NCBI RefSeq assembly: GCF_015352455.1
Contig: NZ_JADKPN010000010.1
Location: 1-64,000 of the forward strand
Source of the DNA: Nocardioides islandensis
GTDB taxonomy: Bacteria > Actinomycetota > Actinomycetes > Propionibacteriales > Nocardioidaceae
Length of the DNA stretch: 64,000 nt
Direction of reading: 5' to 3'
Shown here: positions 35,246 to 43,467 of the stretch, one piece after another
Numbering within the stretch: the first letter of the stretch is position 1
Layout of the letters: every line of letters begins with the position of its first letter
Notes under the pieces: model-generated
Told to the model about the DNA's origin: nothing
What the model saw: the letters and a program-made list of their open reading frames with translations, nothing else
Databases searched by the model: none
Program-made: the position numbers and the translations under genes

Positions 35246-36688
35246 TCATCCCGAGCGAGGCGCTCGAGGCGTTTCATGGCCGCGTTGCTGGTGCTGGACG
35301 AGAGCGCGGACGGCGACGAAGGTGACCAGCAAGGCGATCAGGCTCGCGACAACGTCGCTGGTCACCGTGAGGATCACGACTGCGACCAGGACGCCTGCTG
35401 TGCTCAGCACGAGCGGCCACCTCGACGACTTCCTCTGGAGTGTCAGCATGTTGGTCACCTTCTGGGTTGGTGGTGCGAGTGGTGGAGTAAGGGGTGGTTG
35501 AGGCTCCTCGGTGTGCTTGTGCCAGGCGTCGCGAAGGCGAATGACCGCACCTGTGCGGAGGACCGCGTTCTGGTAGACGCGGCCCGCGAAGCTGACGAGT
35601 CCGGCGATGGCGGCGAGCGTGAGCACCACGGCGATGGGTGACTCCCACCATGCCGTGGCACCGAGCGCGATCCGCCCGGGCATGGCCAGTGGTGCGGTGG
35701 CCGGGAAGACGGACAGCAACCGAGCCCACATCCCGTCCGGGTCCGCGCTCAGCGCCATGAACGACAGCCAGTACCCGGCGACCAGGACGTAGCCCACCGG
35801 GCCGGCTACTGCTTGGGCGTCCTCGGTGCGTGAGGCGAGAGACCCCAATGCTCCGTAGATCATCGCGTACAGGGCGTAGCCGAGGACGAACCACACGAGC
35901 ACCCATGCCAGGACTCCTGCACTCACGGCCGGCAGGTCGGCGGAGTCGACGAACATCGAGGTGATCAGCGCCGCCAGCGCGGTGACTGCGAGCTGGGCGA
36001 ACCCGAGCAAGCCGATGCCGACCACCTTGCCGCCCAGCAGCGACTTGGCCGGCACCCGAGCCAGGAGGACCTCGACGACGCGACTGGACTTCTCCTCGAC
36101 GACGCCGGTCAGCACGAGGTTGCCGTAGATGACGATGGCGGCGAGAAGGGCGACCGTCATCAAAGCCGCCGCCGCCGCGTCGTCTGCGCTGCGGCCGGGC
36201 ACCGCGCCGATCGAGACACTCTCGACGGGAACGGGTGCGAGGAGCTGTGCCGCGGTGTTCGGATCCATCCCCGCCGCCGCGGCCCGTTCCAGGACGGTCG
36301 AGACCTGGATGGCACCGGTGATCAGCGCCTGCAGCTCGGGATCCGCCTTCTCGCGCCATTCCAGGCGCCGCTCTCCGACGACGAGGACGTCGATGTCCTG
36401 ATCTCGCAGTGCCTTCTCGCCGGCGGCCGCGGTGTCGAAGCGGCGTAGGTGGAGCGCGGCGTAGCCCGAGCCGCCCTCGTCGGAGAGCGCTTGCTCGACC
36501 ACCTGTGACGTCGCACCTGTGATGCCGACGTTCTTCGTGGTCTGCGCCGTGTCGAGCAGGCCGGGGAGCACGACCATGGCGACGACGACGAGCAGCATCA
36601 GCAGCACGCTGATCCTGAAGCCCCGGGACCGGGCCCGTTCGCGCATCTCGCGGCGAGCGACCAGCCATCCCTGGTTCGCGGCGTTCAT
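35246..36688 (-). CDS. ABC-2 type permease (NatB/YhaP-like) with extra C-terminal membrane segment
   Basis: 480 aa. One N-terminal helix (about 24-45), a large extracytoplasmic domain (about 50-170), then five or six helices; VVEEKSSRVVEVLLARVPAKSLLGGKVVG is the typical NatB-family cytoplasmic loop. The last 67 residues, from an internal ATG (35449) behind AAGGTG, form an additional two-helix unit (WPLVLSTAGVLVAVVIL, VVASLIALLVTFVAVRAL). This may be a separate gene read in frame or a fusion. The start overlaps the stop of its ATPase (ATGA). Confidence 0.85.
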   Translation of the reverse strand: MNAANQGWLVARREMRERARSRGFRISVLLMLLVVVAMVVLPGLLDTAQTTKNVGITGATSQVVEQALSDEGGSGYAALHLRRFDTAAAGEKALRDQDIDVLVVGERRLEWREKADPELQALITGAIQVSTVLERAAAAGMDPNTAAQLLAPVPVESVSIGAVPGRSADDAAAAALMTVALLAAIVIYGNLVLTGVVEEKSSRVVEVLLARVPAKSLLGGKVVGIGLLGFAQLAVTALAALITSMFVDSADLPAVSAGVLAWVLVWFVLGYALYAMIYGALGSLASRTEDAQAVAGPVGYVLVAGYWLSFMALSADPDGMWARLLSVFPATAPLAMPGRIALGATAWWESPIAVVLTLAAIAGLVSFAGRVYQNAVLRTGAVIRLRDAWHKHTEEPQPPLTPPLAPPTQKVTNMLTLQRKSSRWPLVLSTAGVLVAVVILTVTSDVVASLIALLVTFVAVRALVQHQQRGHETPRAPRSG

Positions 36689-37572
36689 GTCCTGACCGCC
36701 CCTGTGAACAGGTCCGACAGCGTGGGCGGCTGGTAGGTGAAGGATGTGACCTCCTCTGCCGCCGTCGTCGCTGAGACCAGTGCCGCGATCTCGGTGTCGC
36801 GAGAGACCTCGAGCCGGACCGATCCGAGGGTGCTCTCGAGCACCCGCACGTGGGGCACGCTGGCCCATGCCGGGGCCGGTCCGCGATAGTGGATGTCGAC
36901 GATCCGCTGCGGCGTCGCTGCACGGAGAGCCTCCAGCTCGCCGGCAAGGACCACGCGTCCGTGGTCGATGATGACGACGTCCTGGCAGAGGTCCTCGACG
37001 AGATCGAGCTGGTGGCTGGAGAAGAGGACCGTCACCCCGGTGGCCGCGAGCTCCTGGAGCAACCCCGCCATGGATCCCATCGCGATGGGATCCAGCCCGG
37101 CGAAAGGTTCATCGAGGACGAGCAGGTCCGGCTCGTTGACGAGGGCGGCAAGTAGTTGCACCCGCTGTTGGTTGCCGTGGGACAGCTCGTCCACGCGAGC
37201 AGCCGCCCGTTCCGCTATCCCCAGCCGCTCGAGCCACAGGTCGGTCACCCGGCTGACCTCCGAGCTGGTGCGCCCGCAGAGCTCCCCCAGGTAGACCAGT
37301 TGTTCCCGTACCCGCATCCGGGGGTACAGACCCCGTTCTTCAGGCATGTACCCGAAGCGGGCACGGTCGGCCTCGACGATGGGTGAGCCGCGCCAGGTGA
37401 CCAACCCCTCGTCGAGCTGCAGCAGTCCGAACACCGCGCGCATCGCGGTTGTCTTGCCGGCGCCGTTGGGGCCAAGGAAGCCCGTCAGTCTCCCGGGCCG
37501 AGCCTCGAACGTGCACCCGTCCAGCGCGCTGAGCGAGCCGAAGCGTTTGTGCACACCGTCGAACTGCAACAC
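36685..37572 (-). CDS. ABC transporter ATPase (NatA-like)
   Basis: 295 aa from a GTG 7 bases after GGAG; the frame stays open upstream to 37698 but that part overlaps the next gene and reads like unrelated membrane sequence. Walker [12 protein letters not shown] (about 40), signature LSHGNQQRVQLLA, Walker B LLVLDEPFAGLDP, switch FSSHQLDLVE. Its C-terminal domain (VHYRGP-like region to TYQPPTLSDLFTG) is typical of NatA/YhaQ. Partner of the overlapping permease; probably exports Na+, drugs or peptides. Confidence 0.9.
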   Translation of the reverse strand: MLQFDGVHKRFGSLSALDGCTFEARPGRLTGFLGPNGAGKTTAMRAVFGLLQLDEGLVTWRGSPIVEADRARFGYMPEERGLYPRMRVREQLVYLGELCGRTSSEVSRVTDLWLERLGIAERAAARVDELSHGNQQRVQLLAALVNEPDLLVLDEPFAGLDPIAMGSMAGLLQELAATGVTVLFSSHQLDLVEDLCQDVVIIDHGRVVLAGELEALRAATPQRIVDIHYRGPAPAWASVPHVRVLESTLGSVRLEVSRDTEIAALVSATTAAEEVTSFTYQPPTLSDLFTGAVRT

Positions 37573-37681
37573 CACCGGTCTCCGATCCTCAGGACACGAC
37601 CGCTTCACCTGCCCCAGGTTCTGCGCAAAGAACGCGGGTACAGCGATCCAGAGGAACAGCAACGGATCTCCTCCGTCACCA

Positions 37682-38191
37682 TCACTCTGCTCCGCCATGC
37701 CATCGGTGCCCAGAGACAGACGGCACTCCCGCAGAGGACGTTCTGCTCAGTTGCTCGCCGCCACGGGACCCAGCGCGCAGCTCGCCTTCGGTGTCGCTGA
37801 GGGCAACCACCAGGCAGAGACCCGCCAGCACCAAGGTGACCGGTCCGAGCAGGAACCGTTCCCATGGACTCTGGGACAACACGTTCGCCGACGTGCCAGC
37901 TGTCATCAGCACGACCAGCACCCACGTTCCGATTCGTGCAGTGGTGCGCGAGGGCCAGTTCAGCCTGAAGCCAGCGCGTCGGATGATGACGGCGGCCGCG
38001 ACGGCGTACACGACGATCGAGACGGCGCTGCCGACGCGGAGTCCCGGGGGAAGTCGACCCTCGTTGGCTCCGCCCCAGGCCGCCTTGCCGAGCGGTGCTC
38101 CCGCCGCCAGGAGCAGCTGGAAGACGGCCAGACCTGCGAACCCGACGACCGCACCCAAGGCGGCCATCCTCGTGACAGCGCGGTCTCTCAT
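37682..38191 (-). CDS. Four-helix membrane protein, unknown
   Basis: 169 aa with hydrophobic segments at about 10-33, 52-72, 86-106 and 112-130 (MAALGAVVGFAGLAVFQLLL, AVSIVVYAVAAAVIIRR, IGTWVLVVLMTAGTSANVL, GPVTLVLAGLCLVVAL) and a polar Ser/Gly-rich tail. Resembles small uncharacterised actinobacterial integral membrane proteins. It lies just upstream of the NatA-like gene on the same strand and may be cotranscribed. Confidence 0.75.
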   Translation of the reverse strand: MRDRAVTRMAALGAVVGFAGLAVFQLLLAAGAPLGKAAWGGANEGRLPPGLRVGSAVSIVVYAVAAAVIIRRAGFRLNWPSRTTARIGTWVLVVLMTAGTSANVLSQSPWERFLLGPVTLVLAGLCLVVALSDTEGELRAGSRGGEQLSRTSSAGVPSVSGHRWHGGAE

Positions 38192-38366
38192 GACACTCCC
38201 CTTCCGGTGCTCACACCCGCTCCCGAAGTCGAGATAGGTGAAGTGGCCTTCTCGTTCGGGGCCGTACCACTGCCCGCAAGGACGAGGCAGCCACGTTCAG
38301 GGAACCGGGGTGTCCCTTCGGCACCGCCCCTGTGTGACCCCACGCTAGGGAGACGACGACGCTCCT

Positions 38367-38387
38367 CGTAGGGCAGTTCGTCCTACG
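38367..38387. promoter_or_regulatory. Inverted repeat upstream of the membrane protein gene
   Basis: CGTAGG-gcagttcgt-CCTACG, 6-bp arms with a 9-base spacer, in the 246-base gap between the membrane protein start and the response regulator end. The layout fits a site for a dimeric regulator such as the LuxR-type regulator encoded next door. No other feature seen in this gap. Confidence 0.35.
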
Positions 38388-38437
38388 GATCAGGGACCCG
38401 TGGACCCCAACGCTCCTACCGCGGAAACGACACCCCG

Positions 38438-39085
38438 TCAGCCCGAACGGAGGAAGGTGAGCACGGCCAGTACCCGCCGGTTGGCCTCGGGCGACTCGAT
38501 CAGGCCGAGCTTGGTGAAGATCTGCGAGACGTGGGCGTCGACGGTCTTGCGCGACAAGAACAGCTGCTCGCCGATCGCCCCGTTGGAGCGGCCCTCGGCG
38601 ACCAGTGCGAGCACCTCGCGCTCGCGCTCGGTCAGCACGTCGAGCGGACCGCGGGCACGCTTGCGGGCCACCAGCCGGGAGACGATCGTGGGGTCGATCA
38701 CGCAGTCGCCGTCGGCGATCCGCCGCAGGGCGTCGGACACGACGGCGACCTCCGAGACCCTGTCCTTCAAGAGGTACCCAGCCCCGGCCGGCACCTCCTC
38801 GAGCAGCCGGGCCGCGTATCGCGAGTCGAGGTAGTGCGAGAGCACGAGCACGCCGACGTCCGGGTAGCGGCGCCGGATCTCCTGAGCGGCGACGAGGCCG
38901 TCGTCCTCGTTGCCGGGTGGCATCCGGATGTCCACGATCGCCACGTCCGGCCGGTGCGCGTCGACCATGCGCACGAGGGCGTCGGCGTCTCCGCACCGTC
39001 CGACCACGTCGAAGCCCGCGTCCTCCAGCACGCGCGCGAGCCCCTCGCGCAACAGGGCTTCGTCGTCGGCGATCACGAGGCGCAC
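38438..39085 (-). CDS. NarL/LuxR-type response regulator
   Basis: 215 aa from a GTG inside the end of the kinase gene (13-base overlap). Receiver domain with DDEALLREG, phospho-Asp in AIVDIRMPPG (about 53) and Lys in YLLKDRV (about 102). The C-terminal LuxR helix-turn-helix reads LTEREREVLALVAEGRSNGAIGE followed by FLSRKTVDAHVSQI. Output member of the four-gene two-component cluster; likely controls the nearby exporter or membrane protein genes. Confidence 0.94.
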   Translation of the reverse strand: MRLVIADDEALLREGLARVLEDAGFDVVGRCGDADALVRMVDAHRPDVAIVDIRMPPGNEDDGLVAAQEIRRRYPDVGVLVLSHYLDSRYAARLLEEVPAGAGYLLKDRVSEVAVVSDALRRIADGDCVIDPTIVSRLVARKRARGPLDVLTEREREVLALVAEGRSNGAIGEQLFLSRKTVDAHVSQIFTKLGLIESPEANRRVLAVLTFLRSG

Positions 39086-40788
39086 GGCATCTCCACTCTC
39101 AGCAGGCCAGCGCACAACGTAGCGGTGCCACCGACGGCTCCCACCCGGTCCTGGATCTGCACCATGGTGCTCGCGCTCTGCTCGCCCGCCCCGATCGTCA
39201 GCGTCAGCAGGCCTTGCCCGGCGACCGCGTCGACCGTGACGTCATGGCCGGCCTCCAGCAGCGACTCGAGGGTGGCGAAGTACGCCGCCGACTCGACCTC
39301 GCTGGGAAACCGACCCGCGGGCAGCGCACGCGGCACCAGCCGCGGCTCCTGCTCGGAGAGCTCTTCAAGCGCGGCCGCCAGGCCCTCCTCGGCGAGCACG
39401 GCCGGGAAGAGTCCGTGGGCGACGTCACGGAGCGCCACGACCGCGGACCGCACACCCTCCTCCGCGTCGGCCAGACGGGCCTCCAGCTCGGCGTCGCCCG
39501 GGGCGATCGTGCGCCGAGCGAGTCGGATCGCCAGGGCGACCGCGACCAGCCGCTGCTGGGCTCCGTCGTGGAGGTCGCGCTCGAGCTCGCGGCGGCGCGA
39601 GTCGGCCTCGGCGACGATACGGGCCCGCGAGGCGCGCAGCTGGTGCAGCCGGGCCTGGCACGCCGCGTGCAGCCGGTCGTGCTCGAGCGCCAGGCTCGCG
39701 GTCGTCACCAGCTCGGAGAGCAGCGTGGGGTCGTCGAGCAGCCCGCGGCGGTGGACGACCGCGAACACGTCCTGCGCCGCGACGCGCACCCGCGTCGCCT
39801 CGCGGTCAGGAGGTGCCGTGGGAGTGGTCTCGCGGCCGTCGGCGTCGACCCACTCGCCACCCTCGAGCCGGTAGAGCAAGGCGATCGTGGGGTCGCCCAG
39901 AGCCGTCGCCAGCCATGCACGTACCTCCCCCGGTGCGGGCGCGGCCCCGATGTCGAGCACGAGCTGCGCGAGGGCGGCACGCGTACGACGGGCGCGCAGC
40001 CGGGCGAGCGCCACCCCGACGGCGACCAGCGCGAGTGCAACGGCCTCGGCGAGTCGGAGATCTCGGTCGGTGGGGTCGTTGGAGACGAAGCCGCGCCTGA
40101 TCCCGTGCACGGCGCCGGCACCCCACAGCAAGACGGCGGCCACGGCCGGCAGCAGCACGGGCGCGGACCAGCGACGCCGCGCGGGCGAGGCGAGCACGGT
40201 CCGAGCAAGGGCGAGCAGCGCGAACGCCACCGTCCACCCCGCGGTCAGGACGAGTCCGGCCCGGCCCAGCGAGACCCAGAGATCCGGGGCGTCGGCGACG
40301 AGCACGAGGTTGGCCGGACAGGCTGCACAACCCTGGCCGGCGGGGTCGAACACCAGCGCCGACGCGACGCCGAGGACACCCACGCTGCTCAGGAAGGCGA
40401 CGGCCAGCAGGCCGGAAGCCGGCCGGTCGAACCGCTGCTCGTGGAGGCCACGCAGGGCCGTCGCGGCCAGGAGCGCCGGCCACGCGGCGTACAGCAGGAG
40501 GCCCGGGGTGAAGCCGGCTCCCGCGGCCGGAGAGTTCCACTCGCTGACGAGCCAGGCCAGCGCCGTCGCGGCGAGCAGCACGGGGAAGGCCTCGCCCGCG
40601 CGCCAGGTCGCGACGGCGGCCGCCGTCAGCAGCACGGCGGCGAGCACCTCGACCGCGAGGACCGCGCGGCTCGGACCGGCCAACGACAGCCCTGGCTCTC
40701 GTCCGACGATCGCCACGGTGGCCACGCCCACGACGGCGAGGGCGGTCACCGCCGTCCAAGGACTGCGCCGGACGTGTATCGGCTTCAC
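39073..40788 (-). CDS. Membrane histidine kinase with intact H-box and degenerate ATPase domain
   Basis: 571 aa. About ten hydrophobic segments in residues 12-275 form the sensor. A GAF-like stretch follows, then the HisKA_3 H-box RRRELERDLHDGAQQRL with phosphoacceptor His. The C-terminal HATPase-like region keeps its shape (VESAAYFATLESL, DRVGAVGG) but lacks the N-box Asn/Lys and has TIGAGEQS where DxGxG should be, so ATP binding looks lost. GTGA overlap with the next kinase, which has the opposite defect. Trans-phosphorylation within a heterodimer is the simplest reading. Confidence 0.85.
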   Translation of the reverse strand: MKPIHVRRSPWTAVTALAVVGVATVAIVGREPGLSLAGPSRAVLAVEVLAAVLLTAAAVATWRAGEAFPVLLAATALAWLVSEWNSPAAGAGFTPGLLLYAAWPALLAATALRGLHEQRFDRPASGLLAVAFLSSVGVLGVASALVFDPAGQGCAACPANLVLVADAPDLWVSLGRAGLVLTAGWTVAFALLALARTVLASPARRRWSAPVLLPAVAAVLLWGAGAVHGIRRGFVSNDPTDRDLRLAEAVALALVAVGVALARLRARRTRAALAQLVLDIGAAPAPGEVRAWLATALGDPTIALLYRLEGGEWVDADGRETTPTAPPDREATRVRVAAQDVFAVVHRRGLLDDPTLLSELVTTASLALEHDRLHAACQARLHQLRASRARIVAEADSRRRELERDLHDGAQQRLVAVALAIRLARRTIAPGDAELEARLADAEEGVRSAVVALRDVAHGLFPAVLAEEGLAAALEELSEQEPRLVPRALPAGRFPSEVESAAYFATLESLLEAGHDVTVDAVAGQGLLTLTIGAGEQSASTMVQIQDRVGAVGGTATLCAGLLRVEMPCAS

Positions 40789-42287
40789 GTCGGCTCCGGC
40801 GCCAGGGGCATCTCGGCCACGAGGAGCGTGCCGGCTGCGGCCGGGCTCGCGACCGAGAGGCGGCCGCCGAGCGCCTCCACCCGGTCCATCAGTCCCCGGA
40901 GGCCGGAGCCGCGGGCGGGTTCGGCCCCGCCGCGACCGTCGTCGCGCACCCGCACGACGAGGTGCTGATCCGCGTGCACCACCTCGATCGAGACACCCGA
41001 CGCGTCGGCGTACTTGCCCACGTTGGCGAGGGCCTCGGAGCAGATGAAGTACGCCGCCGCCTCGTGCGGCACCGGGAAGCGGCCGGGCGGGGCAGCCACG
41101 CGGACCGGGAAGCCGGCCTGGCCGGCCAGCTCGCCGAGAGCCGCCGCCAGACCGTGCTCGGTGAGCGTCCTCGGATGGACGCCCTGGGCGAACCGAGTGA
41201 GGTCGGCGCACGCGGCGTCGAGGGAGCCGGCGAGCTCAGTGATGCCCTCCCGAACGCTGCCGTCACGGACGGCGGCCACCGCGGCCAGCTCGCTCGACAC
41301 CTCGGCGAGCCGCCGCTCGGCCCCGACGCGGAGCTGGTCACGCAGACGCCGGCGCTGCTCGTCGCCGGCCTCGACGAGGCGCCGTCGCGATGCCGCGACC
41401 TCGCGGGCGCTGGCGGCGTCCTCGGCCTGGAGCCGCACGTTGGCGAGCACCAGCCGCACCGCTGCGCCGACCGACTGCGCCAGCATGCCGTCGCGCAACG
41501 CGGCCGGGTCGTGCACCAGCGCCGCCACGGGTGCGCCGCCGTCCTCCACGACGGTGACCGTCCGGCCTTCGCCGGCCACCGGGAGCAGGACCGGCTGGCC
41601 GGCCTCGTCGACCCAGCCCTCGTCCACGCGGTAGGCGATCGCGAGGCGGGGATCCCCCACGGTCAGCGACAGGGCATCCCGCAGCGCACGGGGTTCCTGC
41701 CAGGCGGCGAGGTCGACGACGAGACCCGTCGCCGCCGCACGGATCGCGCGGCCCGACACCAGGTCGGCGGCGAGCGCGGCGGTCGTGACCACGAGCGCTG
41801 CCTCGTAGGTCCACGTGGCGAGGGCGCCGGTGTCAGTCCCCACAAGGCGGCCGGCCGCCGCGAGGGCGAGAGGCACTCCGACCAGGATCGCTCCCACCAC
41901 GGGCACGAGCAGGGTGCGGCGCCGGACTCCCTGGGCGCTCCTCCGCCGCGCGGTGGCCACCCCGGCCACCGCGGCCATCAGGGCGATGGTGGTCCACGGC
42001 TCGCGGGCCACCGCGGGCGCCAGCCCGTCGGCGTACGCCGCTATCACGATGAGCCCGACGAGCCGCGACTTGGTGCGCCCGGTCGGGTAGGTGAGCAGGA
42101 CGTGGACGAGCGGGCCACGGTGGGCCAGGGCGAGCAGGCCGACGACATCCCCGGCCAGCCACGTGACACCGGTCAGCACCAGCAGCGGCCCTGTCCTGCT
42201 GTGCCGCGCCCTCGTCCACGTGAGCACCCCGGCGGTGACCAGCGCCACCCCTGTGGCGACGTCGCCCACGCCCTCCGCGAGGGTCAC
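40785..42287 (-). CDS. Membrane histidine kinase homologue with ATPase domain but no phosphoacceptor His
   Basis: 500 aa from the GTG that overlaps the previous stop (a GTG at 42308 would add 7 residues). Six or seven hydrophobic segments (about 10-180), a GAF-like region, then a dimerisation helix reading RRRLRDQLRVGAERRL, in which the usual LHDGA is LRVGA, so His is Arg and Asp is Val. The HATPase domain is complete: SEALANVGKYA N-box, VRDDGRGG, GSGLRGLMDRVEALGG. It can probably bind ATP but not autophosphorylate, and may phosphorylate the partner kinase's His. Confidence 0.85.
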   Translation of the reverse strand: MTLAEGVGDVATGVALVTAGVLTWTRARHSRTGPLLVLTGVTWLAGDVVGLLALAHRGPLVHVLLTYPTGRTKSRLVGLIVIAAYADGLAPAVAREPWTTIALMAAVAGVATARRRSAQGVRRRTLLVPVVGAILVGVPLALAAAGRLVGTDTGALATWTYEAALVVTTAALAADLVSGRAIRAAATGLVVDLAAWQEPRALRDALSLTVGDPRLAIAYRVDEGWVDEAGQPVLLPVAGEGRTVTVVEDGGAPVAALVHDPAALRDGMLAQSVGAAVRLVLANVRLQAEDAASAREVAASRRRLVEAGDEQRRRLRDQLRVGAERRLAEVSSELAAVAAVRDGSVREGITELAGSLDAACADLTRFAQGVHPRTLTEHGLAAALGELAGQAGFPVRVAAPPGRFPVPHEAAAYFICSEALANVGKYADASGVSIEVVHADQHLVVRVRDDGRGGAEPARGSGLRGLMDRVEALGGRLSVASPAAAGTLLVAEMPLAPEPT

Positions 42288-42637
42288 GACAGCACCTGGC
42301 TCAGGCACTCCCCCGAGAACTCCGCCTTGGTGATGAAGCCGCGGGCGGACGTCGTGGCCAGCCTCCCGCGGAAAGTGCCACGCCCCCGGCTCGAGATGAG
42401 CACGACGGTGGGAGCCGACGACTGCGCGGCGAGCTCGTCGGCCACCGCGAAGCCGTCCATGCCCGGCAGCTGGACGTCGAGCAGCACGACCTGCGGGTGC
42501 AGGCGCCGGGCCTGCTCGAGCGCCGAGGGTCCGTCGTCGGCCTCCCCGACGACGTGGAACCCGTCGGCCTCGAGCAGCGCCCGTGCGCTCGCTCGGAAAC
42601 CTGCGTGGTCATCGACGATGAGCACGGTCCAGGCCAC
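42284..42637 (-). CDS. Stand-alone receiver-domain response regulator
   Basis: 117 aa, receiver domain only. VDDHAGFR acidic pair, phospho-Asp in VLLDVQLPGMDG (about 54), Ser in LISSRG and Lys in GFITKAEF (about 104). No output domain; the protein ends soon after alpha-4/beta-5. GTGA overlap with the following kinase gene. It could be a phosphate sink or intermediate for the kinase pair, competing with the LuxR-type regulator at the other end of the cluster. Confidence 0.92.
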   Translation of the reverse strand: MAWTVLIVDDHAGFRASARALLEADGFHVVGEADDGPSALEQARRLHPQVVLLDVQLPGMDGFAVADELAAQSSAPTVVLISSRGRGTFRGRLATTSARGFITKAEFSGECLSQVLS

Positions 42638-42671
42638 GTCAGCATCGTTCCACGGTGAGGAGTCCGCCGGA

Positions 42672-43298
42672 CTACGACAGCGCGGCGCAGATGGGGTCGA
42701 ACACCGACATGTCGCCGTTCTCGAAGGCGTCGATGAACGGCTGCTGTCCCGACTCGGACACCAGGCCGTCCGGCCCGAACACGGTGCGGCCGACGCTGTG
42801 CATGACCTTCTTGTGGGTGGCCGGGTCGGTGTACACGTTCTCGCCGACCACGGTCTCGACGGCCGAGTCGAGGTCGCCCGGCAGCGTCAGCTCGGTGGTG
42901 GTCTTCTGGCGCTGGGTGTACTCCACCGCCTTCCCGGTCAGCGGGTTGCTCCAGTAGGCGTGTGTCCACACCTCGTGCTTCACCCGCCGCACGAGGTTGC
43001 CGTCGGCGTCGTACCACCGCGTGAAGTCGGCGTCCTCCACACCGTTGTCGTGGATCACGAACGCGTCGGCCCCGGTGCCGCACACCAGCTCCGTCTGCGG
43101 CTCGGCGACCTTCACCTCGTGGATGGATCCGGTGCAGATGGTCCCCGCGCCCAGCGGCTTGCAGGTGTAGAGGTCCGGAGGCGCCGGGTTGAGGTCCTGC
43201 GGCGAGGGCGGCGCAGCCACGGGGCTGGGCGAGATCGTCAGGACGCCGACCGTCGCAGCGGCGGCCAGGGCCGGGGTCAGCTTGTTCAGGTGGATCAT
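42672..43298 (-). CDS. Secreted protein, unknown
   Basis: 208 aa from an ATG behind AAGGAG; the longer open frame upstream is not coding. Signal peptide at residues 1-28 (LTPALAAAATVGVLTISPSP, cleavage near VAA/PPS). The mature part has four Cys that may form disulfides (YTCKPLGAGTICTGS, LVCGTG, DPICAAL) and Trp/Tyr-rich strands (FTRWYDADGNLVRRV). No family recognised. Extracellular location is inferred. Confidence 0.75.
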   Translation of the reverse strand: MIHLNKLTPALAAAATVGVLTISPSPVAAPPSPQDLNPAPPDLYTCKPLGAGTICTGSIHEVKVAEPQTELVCGTGADAFVIHDNGVEDADFTRWYDADGNLVRRVKHEVWTHAYWSNPLTGKAVEYTQRQKTTTELTLPGDLDSAVETVVGENVYTDPATHKKVMHSVGRTVFGPDGLVSESGQQPFIDAFENGDMSVFDPICAALS

Positions 43299-43467
43299 CG
43301 AAGGCTCCTTCGGGTCGGTGGTCACTGCCCAGCAGCCAACCGCCGGCCGATGTCGTGGCGTAAGCAGGCCAGCACCCCTCCACCCCCGGGACAACCCCCG
43401 GGTCCTCCCGCACGACCGGGGTGGTTGACCGATGCTCGCGCCAGCCCACCCGGCGTACGTTCGCCGC

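Noticed and set aside
36685..37698. Longer N-terminus for the NatA-like ATPase
   Set aside because: The extra 42 codons read like unrelated membrane sequence, overlap the next gene, and the GTG at 37572 has a well-spaced GGAG.
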